Part shown: piece after piece, positions 42,719 to 47,980 of the stretch
Position numbering within the stretch: the stretch's first letter is position 1
How the letters are laid out: every line of letters begins with the position of its first letter
NCBI GenBank assembly: GCA_030148305.1
Contig: JASBTS010000049.1
Span: 1-47,980, forward strand
Direction: 5' to 3'
Length of the DNA: 47,980 nucleotides
Origin: Allomuricauda sp.
GTDB taxonomy: Bacteria > Bacteroidota > Bacteroidia > Flavobacteriales > Flavobacteriaceae
Made by a program: the position numbers and the translations under genes
Notes under the pieces: generated by a model
Seen by the model: only the letters and a program-made list of their open reading frames with translations
The model's database searches: none
Told to the model about the DNA's origin: nothing

Positions 42719-43324
42719 ATGATTGCCAAACCAAACCCCGAAAAAAACCTTTTCGTTCTTTTTTATCTCAATTCCATTTATCCACTCGGATCCGGTATAA
42801 AATCATATCTGTCGGGTAAAATAAAGAGCTGTTCTTTTGGTAAGAATGAGATGATCAGCAAAAAAGGAGAAGTATGTAATAAATTGTACTTTATCAAAAC
42901 GGGTATGGTGAGAGGGTATTTTAAAAGCGACTCCACCGAAATTACCACATGGATCGATAGCGAGAATGAAGTGTTTACCTCTATAACCGGTTTTTTCAGA
43001 AACGTTCCCACCAAAGAATACATTCAAAGTATTGAGGAAACCCACTGTGATTACTTGGAGTATGAGGACTACAAGTATTGCCTCAATAATTTTTCTGAAA
43101 TGCGGCAAATCTACAGAATACTGCTCGAGGAATATTACATATTGGCAGAACATAGGGTATACTTGGCCAGAATTCCCAATGCTAAAAAACGCTTGAATTT
43201 TTTTATAGAAAACCTCAATCCGCATATCATCAATAGGATCCCTAAAAAATACTTGGCCTCTTACTTGGCCATGAGACCGGAAACCCTATCCCGGCTACTG
43301 ACAGAAAAGAAAATCACTAGCTAG
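42719..43324 (+). CDS. Crp/Fnr-family transcription regulator
   Basis: The ORF track starts at a TTG (42608); the ATG at 42719 (MIAKPNPEKNLFVLFYLNSIYPLG) gives a normal length of 201 aa. N-terminal cyclic-nucleotide-binding-like barrel with KKGEVCNKLYFIKTGMVRGYF and NEVFTSITGFF; C-terminal helix-turn-helix IPKKYLASYLAMRPETLSRLL. No Cys cluster for an Fe-S centre and no clear cAMP pocket (RExAL motif absent), so the effector is unknown. This matches the short Crp/Fnr-type activators common in Bacteroidota. It probably controls the operon beginning at 43801. Confidence 0.88.
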   Translation: MIAKPNPEKNLFVLFYLNSIYPLGSGIKSYLSGKIKSCSFGKNEMISKKGEVCNKLYFIKTGMVRGYFKSDSTEITTWIDSENEVFTSITGFFRNVPTKEYIQSIEETHCDYLEYEDYKYCLNNFSEMRQIYRILLEEYYILAEHRVYLARIPNAKKRLNFFIENLNPHIINRIPKKYLASYLAMRPETLSRLLTEKKITS

Positions 43325-43800
43325 TTTTTCTTTCATATCTAAGGAAATTTGTGTCAACAATGTATTCCAAAAATGGACCGTACTGCATTGATTGACATAG
43401 ATTTATTGATTGAATTGCTTACTTTTTTGTAAGAAAATAACCTAAAATTGATTTTTGTCAATTCCCCGAAAGATTTCTTGAAATAAGACGAATACCCCTC
43501 CGTTTCTTAGACAAAGGATAGGAAAAATGCTACATTTTTTTATTTAAAAAGTAGGAGAAGAGTTATCCGAGAAAAACGAAATAATTAAAAAAGGTTCCCT
43601 TGTCATGAGATAAATTTACTAAACACTCCTGAATAAACTATCACAGGCTTATTGAGCGGATTCCCAATTGGAAATAACATTCTGGGCATCCATGAAAATT
43701 GCTACCTCTTTGGTGGCCTGACCTTCCCATGCCTTTTTTGGGCTGAAGGAGCATACGAAACAAATCACTTACAAACCAATAAATCAAAATCAACAAAACA
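43325..43800. other. Promoter region of the adhesin operon
   Basis: 476 bases without a supported gene. Contains the second TTGA-N6-TCAA site, 340 bases before the DUF4347-like gene, and AT-rich stretches. No clear start of another gene or RNA was seen. The long distance to the next gene allows for a long leader. Confidence 0.5.
43448..43461. promoter_or_regulatory. Crp/Fnr-like site TTGA-TTTTTG-TCAA
   Basis: Second copy of the site seen at 42608, with the same spacing and almost the same flanks (AAATTGA, TTTGTCAA). It is 124 bases after the regulator stop and upstream of the adhesin operon, so the regulator may act here. Confidence 0.5.
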
Positions 43801-44349
43801 ATGAAAAATCAAGTTAACTGGAAATCTTCATCCTTCTTTTTGATGCTGACTATCCTCTTCATTACCAGAACCATGGCCCAATCCAATGAAGTGGTCGTCA
43901 TGGATTCCAACTATTTCCAAAAACAGCAAGTACTCGATCATTTGGCTTCGGGCATACCTGTTTTTGAAGTTGATACGTCCAAAAATCCTTGGGAATCCAT
44001 CCGCCAATATCTAGAGCGGAACAGGTCTGCAAAGGCGGTCCATCTGTTTGCCAATGCTGGCTACAATGCTTTGGAGCTTGGGGGCAAAACTTATGATGCC
44101 GGTGCAGTAGACCAGGAATTTGAGCTTTCCATGCTCGAAGGACTCTATCAAGGAACCAACCTACAACTCCTTATTTACGATTGTAACCTCGGTTCAAATC
44201 CTGATGGACTTGCCCTGTTGAAGAGGATCAGTGACAAGGCTTATTTCAACATTGCGGTGCCTACCCATTGTAGTTCCATTTTTGGGACAGATTTGGAGTT
44301 TGATCATACCACAATGAACCAACCAGTCAATAATTCAATATTTCAATAG
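43801..44349 (+). CDS. Secreted DUF4347-like protein
   Basis: A 182-aa protein with a signal peptide (FFLMLTILFITRTMAQ). The mature part resembles DUF4347: EVVVMDSNYFQKQQVLDHL, PVFEVDTSKNPWESIRQYL, AVHLFANAGYNALELGG, and LLIYDCNLGSNPDGLALL. DUF4347 normally sits at the N-terminus of giant surface adhesins with cadherin-like repeats. Here it is a separate gene 11 bases before such a giant protein, so the domain seems to be supplied by its own gene. The usual VSHG motif of the family reads FANAG here, so if DUF4347 is a catalytic fold this one may be inactive. The function is unknown. Confidence 0.7.
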   Translation: MKNQVNWKSSSFFLMLTILFITRTMAQSNEVVVMDSNYFQKQQVLDHLASGIPVFEVDTSKNPWESIRQYLERNRSAKAVHLFANAGYNALELGGKTYDAGAVDQEFELSMLEGLYQGTNLQLLIYDCNLGSNPDGLALLKRISDKAYFNIAVPTHCSSIFGTDLEFDHTTMNQPVNNSIFQ

Positions 44350-44360
44350 ACCAATCAATC

Positions 44361-47300
44361 ATGAAACAGAATTTCATAAGCAGAGTATCGTTTTTTGTAT
44401 TATTTCTCCTGTTTGGAGCCGTACAGGCCCAAACGGTTGACATGACTGTAAAACAGGGACCCAATGTGGATGTCATGGTAACTGTTGGTTCGGCCAATGT
44501 GGATCTCTCCACGTTTGAGGCCGATCTTGAACAGGCCATGCACCTTAAGGGAATTCCTTTGGGAAAACTCCGTGTGGAAGCTTTTCAAAGGAGCTCCATT
44601 TCTTCCGACCACGCAGATGCCAGCGATATTTACAACAGCTGGAACAAAATGAACTTTAATGGTACCGAACCACCGGTGCATTCTTCCTACACAGGAGATT
44701 ACTTCACCTTTGATTCTGGAACCAACCAGATTATTGCGGATTTTGTGAGCCGTTACAATGGTTATGGATATGCCATGTATGACCCTGCCGGTGATATAGC
44801 AGATGGTTCCATTTCTGCAACGTGGGGGTTAATAGGAGCACCCTATGTACACGGTGAGGTAGGCTTTATCTTTAGAAAAGTGGACAACCAAAACTTTTAT
44901 GCCTATATCATTGACAACCACACAGCATGTGGAAATGTGAGCGGCTATGGAACAGACGGTGACCCTGCCGAGGCCATCATAAAAATTGAAAACGGGGTTA
45001 AAACCGTTTTGGCCTTGAACACCAATAGTGGTAATTCAGGTACAGCAACCTATGGCTGGAACGGAAACCGTGCCGATATGTTTGCCGCCTATTATGATGG
45101 ACAGAGCATTGAATTTAAGATTGAAATGAGTGGTGACGATATCAAAATCTCAAGAAAAGGCGGGGGAGGAAGTGCCGGTACGGATTGGATTGAATCGTTC
45201 AACATTTCCGATGCAACGTTCTCTGAAGGAAGTTATGGTTTTTACGTACACGAACAATCCGGTGCCTATTTCAAGGATATCAATATCGAAAAATTGGAAT
45301 TGCGTGCCTTTAAAGATGTACTTAGGGAGCCTCAATGGCGAAACAGTGCATTGCGTTTCAACGTAAACTTGGATGATATTGAAGTTGCCGATTTTGATGT
45401 GGACACTGACCTTTCCGAAATCTTGATGCGTACCATCAACGAGGATATCCATTACATCGGTTGGGGAACCAATGCCAATGAGACACAGTTTGAACGGTTT
45501 ATTACCCAAAACAACAGTCAAGGAACCTTTATCAATAGGGATGCTGGTAGTTGGTCCACTTGGATCGATGATATGGCACAATACATTTATGAACAATATC
45601 AATTTGGTACCGTAACTGCCGGTGAGTTCTTTATTGCGGGCACCTCGGTTGAGATCGATGTGGACCCGGCACAGCTGAAAAACAATACCGCCAATGCCAG
45701 TTACCCAAGTGGGCGTTGGAAAATTACCCATGATGAGACCTATTTCGAGAATAACACGGGGCGTGTTTCTTGGAGTGGGTTGTACTTGGAAGATGTACCC
45801 GAGTATTATGAAAAACCAGGTAAATATACCTTCACCTTTGAAGAAATGCCAACGGCACCAACTACCTTGTATTTCCATCGTAGGCCAGTAGCAAGTTTCA
45901 CCTATAGCAGTGCCACAGGTTTTATCAACAATACCTCCTACGATTTGGATGGTGGTTCCAATAATGGAATTAACCAATCCGAATGGAAATGGAAAGCCGT
46001 TGACGCAGGATCCACTAACGATTGGGTGGATGGCCAATTTGATAAGAACTCGGTTTCCGATGGTCAATATTTGGTAATGCTTCGGGTACAGGACCATCAA
46101 GGTACCTGGAGTAGTCCTACCAGTATCTATGTGGAAAAAACTGCAAGCACCGGCGGGTCCAGTGATTTGCCCATTGCCCAGTTCAACATCCAACCCGACT
46201 TGATCAATACCTATACTGGGAACATGACCATTGCCATTGAGGACAACTCTGTAGATCCTTACGGCAGGACGTTGTCTACCCAAGAATGGATCGTTACCCA
46301 ACGAACTTATGATGGTGACGGCGACCCAACCGATACGCAGATTTACAACGCTTCGACTCCATTGACTGATTTCTCGGCCTATAACAACCTTTCTGCCGAT
46401 TACATCATCAGTTTGCGTACCCAAACCGATACAGGGGTATGGTCGGAACCGTTCTATAGAACGCTTACCATCGTGGACGATAATACCCTGCCGACCATTA
46501 CGGCAAATCCATCCAGCGGAAGCTTGGATACCAATACCGATATCCAACTGGTTTTTCAGGATGAGAATGGAGGTAGTGGTTTTGATGTACAGCGTTTTGC
46601 AAAAGTACAAAGTGCCACACCACCGGCAACGGACAATTCGGCTTGGACCTCATGGAGCAACAGCCAATCCAAAACAACCTCATTCAATTCCGGAGGTTCA
46701 GGATGGTATATCCATGCCGAGGTAATGGACAATGCAGGCAATGTAGGTACGGCCACTTTTGGACCTTATGATATTACCTTGGTGGTAAGTGCCGATGATG
46801 ACTTGGCCATTTTGGATGAAGATACCGTATCGGACCCTATCGATGTATTGTACAATGACGTATACGATACAGGTGTTACCCCAACGGTGACCATCACGGT
46901 ACAAGGAACCAAGGGTACTGCCGTGGTCAATGGGAGCAATCAAGTTGTGTATACTCCCGATGCCAACAAAAATGGTACCGATACCGTTACCTATGAACTG
47001 GACGATCAAGGCCAAAAGGTAACGGCCAATATCACGCTTTCCATTCTTCCTGCTGATGATGAACCTGTGGCAAATGCAGATAGCTTCAATTTGGACGAAA
47101 ATGGAACATTGAACGAGGATGTTTCCACCAACGATGTGGAGCTCGATGGAGATGATTTGGTATATCACATCATCACGAATCCAACCCATGCGGCTTCATT
47201 TACTTTCAATGCGGATGGTACTTTTTCCTATGAGCATGATGGTGACGAATCAGGAACGGACAGTTTCACATACAACTTTGAAGACGCTGTTTCTTTCTCT

Positions 47301-47980
47301 GAAACGGTAACCGTTTCCTTTAGCATCAACAATGTGAACGATGTTCCCGAAGGAGGTAATATCACAGTGGATGTTATTCAGGATTTAGGATATGCATTTG
47401 CTGTTAGCGATTTCACTTTTGCCGATGATGATCCCAGTGATGCATTCAATGGCATTCAGGTGGTATCTCTTCCCTCAAAAGGAACATTGACGTATAACGG
47501 CAACCCAGTATCCATCAATGATATGATTGATGATGTGACCTTGTTGGTATACACCACGGAGAGCGGTGAATTTGGCGAAAGCTACGCTTCCTTTTCATTT
47601 AAAGTGAAGGATGGGGATGATGCATTGAGTAGTACTACCTATAATGCAAATATTACAGCGGCCCAAGATACCGATGGTGATGGGATCCCTGACGATTCTG
47701 ATGACGACGATGACGGGGATGGTACCTTGGACATCAACGATGCCTTCCCAAAAGACCCAACAGAGGACACCGATACCGATGGTGATGGAACCGGGGACAA
47801 TGCTGATGACGATGACGATGATGATGGCACTTTGGACATAACGACGCTTTCCCGAAGGACCCAACGGAGGATACCGATACCGATGGTGACGGAACAGGCG
47901 ACAACGCCGATGACGACGATGACGGTGATGGCACTTTGGACATCAACGACGCCTTCCCGAAAGACCCAACAGAGGATACC
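44361..47980 (+). CDS. Giant secreted multidomain protein with cadherin-like and calcium-binding repeats (3' partial, apparent frameshift)
   Basis: Not in the ORF track because it has no stop before the window ends. Signal peptide MKQNFISRVSFFVLFLLFGAVQAQ, then about 300 residues with a LamG- or concanavalin-like look (TWGLIGAPYVHGEVGFIFRK, GSYGFYVHEQSGAYFKDI), Ig-like and PKD-like segments (residues about 500-790), three cadherin-like domains from about residue 800 (DEDTVSDPIDVLYNDV; SFNLDENGTLNEDVSTND; DVPEGGNITVDV) and, from residue 1103, acidic DxDGDG repeats like thrombospondin type 3. Such proteins are surface adhesins, often exported by the type IX system through a C-terminal domain that would lie right of the window. 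At 47839-47840 one C seems missing (GACATAACGAC against GACATCAACGAC), and the repeat then continues in another frame. Confidence 0.88.
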   Translation, partial: MKQNFISRVSFFVLFLLFGAVQAQTVDMTVKQGPNVDVMVTVGSANVDLSTFEADLEQAMHLKGIPLGKLRVEAFQRSSISSDHADASDIYNSWNKMNFNGTEPPVHSSYTGDYFTFDSGTNQIIADFVSRYNGYGYAMYDPAGDIADGSISATWGLIGAPYVHGEVGFIFRKVDNQNFYAYIIDNHTACGNVSGYGTDGDPAEAIIKIENGVKTVLALNTNSGNSGTATYGWNGNRADMFAAYYDGQSIEFKIEMSGDDIKISRKGGGGSAGTDWIESFNISDATFSEGSYGFYVHEQSGAYFKDINIEKLELRAFKDVLREPQWRNSALRFNVNLDDIEVADFDVDTDLSEILMRTINEDIHYIGWGTNANETQFERFITQNNSQGTFINRDAGSWSTWIDDMAQYIYEQYQFGTVTAGEFFIAGTSVEIDVDPAQLKNNTANASYPSGRWKITHDETYFENNTGRVSWSGLYLEDVPEYYEKPGKYTFTFEEMPTAPTTLYFHRRPVASFTYSSATGFINNTSYDLDGGSNNGINQSEWKWKAVDAGSTNDWVDGQFDKNSVSDGQYLVMLRVQDHQGTWSSPTSIYVEKTASTGGSSDLPIAQFNIQPDLINTYTGNMTIAIEDNSVDPYGRTLSTQEWIVTQRTYDGDGDPTDTQIYNASTPLTDFSAYNNLSADYIISLRTQTDTGVWSEPFYRTLTIVDDNTLPTITANPSSGSLDTNTDIQLVFQDENGGSGFDVQRFAKVQSATPPATDNSAWTSWSNSQSKTTSFNSGGSGWYIHAEVMDNAGNVGTATFGPYDITLVVSADDDLAILDEDTVSDPIDVLYNDVYDTGVTPTVTITVQGTKGTAVVNGSNQVVYTPDANKNGTDTVTYELDDQGQKVTANITLSILPADDEPVANADSFNLDENGTLNEDVSTNDVELDGDDLVYHIITNPTHAASFTFNADGTFSYEHDGDESGTDSFTYNFEDAVSFSETVTVSFSINNVNDVPEGGNITVDVIQDLGYAFAVSDFTFADDDPSDAFNGIQVVSLPSKGTLTYNGNPVSINDMIDDVTLLVYTTESGEFGESYASFSFKVKDGDDALSSTTYNANITAAQDTDGDGIPDDSDDDDDGDGTLDINDAFPKDPTEDTDTDGDGTGDNADDDDDDDGTLDITTLSRRTQRRIPIPMVTEQATTPMTTMTVMALWTSTTPSRKTQQRI
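47667..47980 (+). repeat. Tandem 105-bp repeat encoding calcium-binding DxDGDG units
   Basis: The unit encodes DTDTDGDGTGDNADDDDD followed by GDGTLDINDAFPKDPTE (35 residues). Units begin at 47667 (99 bp, lacking one DT), 47766 (104 bp, with the missing base) and 47870 (105 bp); a fourth begins at 47975. DNA identity between units 2 and 3 is very high, which favours copy-number change by slippage. The array continues beyond the window. Confidence 0.88.

Noticed and set aside
45150-46610. 486-aa ORF on the - strand, the longest antisense frame in the track
   Set aside because: It lies fully inside the giant adhesin gene in the opposite direction, has no domain or signal and an unnatural composition rich in Ile, Gly and Val. 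The + frame has a signal peptide and recognisable cadherin-like domains.
47595-47946. Several short ORFs on both strands in the acidic repeat region
   Set aside because: They are shadows of the tandem GAT/GAC-rich repeat, visible as poly-Ser or poly-Ile strings. The + frame DxDGDG reading is the coding one.
47667-47980. Regular repeat considered as a CRISPR-like array
   Set aside because: Units are contiguous, 105 bp, in frame and encode calcium-binding loops; there are no unique spacers.

Overview
The window reads as chromosome of a marine-type member of the Bacteroidota, most likely a Flavobacteriaceae. The reasons are a SusC/SusD pair, many short-signal lipoproteins with an L-x-x-C lipobox, a DUF4249/TonB-receptor pair, a TPR-type NarL-family two-component system, near absence of Shine-Dalgarno sequences, and roughly 40-43% GC in most lines. 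No tRNA, rRNA, CRISPR array or transposase was seen.

Region 1 (1-22,589, all + strand) is a polysaccharide-utilisation locus cut at its left edge. Order: SusC-like transporter (5' end missing), SusD-like lipoprotein, GH38 alpha-mannosidase 1, degenerate cupin, RraA-like protein, sugar-porter MFS, second cupin, SDR dehydrogenase resembling glucose 1-dehydrogenase, an orphan solute-binding-like protein without signal peptide, crotonase, beta-propeller lactonase, class III CoA-transferase, mannonate dehydratase (UxuA), GH38 alpha-mannosidase 2, GH76-like Tat lipoprotein, KDG kinase and KDPG aldolase, then a terminator. Read together, GH76 and GH38 enzymes would free mannose from an alpha-mannan-like glycan and the MFS would import it. 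SDR, lactonase, UxuA, KdgK and Eda then form a complete oxidative, Entner-Doudoroff-like route from mannose to pyruvate and glyceraldehyde-3-phosphate, with no mannose kinase or isomerase. The cupins, RraA, CoA-transferase, crotonase and solute-binding protein are a second, unexplained module, possibly for a non-sugar substituent. The last two genes are markedly GC-richer than the rest.

Region 2 (22,964-31,383, all - strand) holds a NodB-type deacetylase lipoprotein, a proline-iminopeptidase-like membrane-anchored hydrolase, DUF4249 lipoprotein plus TonB receptor, an HSL-type esterase and two secreted proteins of unknown role.

Region 3 (31,384-37,260) is a NarL-type response regulator and TPR sensor kinase (- strand), divergent from a crotonase that strongly resembles RpfF, the synthase of diffusible signal factor (DSF), followed by DoxX, a secreted protein and a small outer-membrane barrel. 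Two near-identical operator-like sites (GAAAAC-N17-GTTTTC with CCAGTAGA) precede the RpfF-like gene and doxX, and a perfect CTACTGG-N4-CCAGTAG palindrome lies nearby. This may be a cell-cell signalling unit in a phylum where DSF signalling is poorly described.

Region 4 (37,529-43,324) is mixed: an Asp-box propeller lipoprotein, a medium-chain oxidoreductase, a lipocalin-like lipoprotein, beta-carbonic anhydrase, an inward-rectifier K+ channel and a Crp/Fnr regulator.

Region 5 (43,801-47,980) is a two-gene operon of a secreted DUF4347-like protein and a giant multidomain secreted protein with cadherin-like domains and 105-bp tandem calcium-binding repeats. The giant gene runs off the right edge and carries an apparent one-base frameshift in the second repeat. 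The ORF track does not list it because no stop codon lies inside the window. Matching TTGA-N6-TCAA sites precede the Crp/Fnr gene and this operon.
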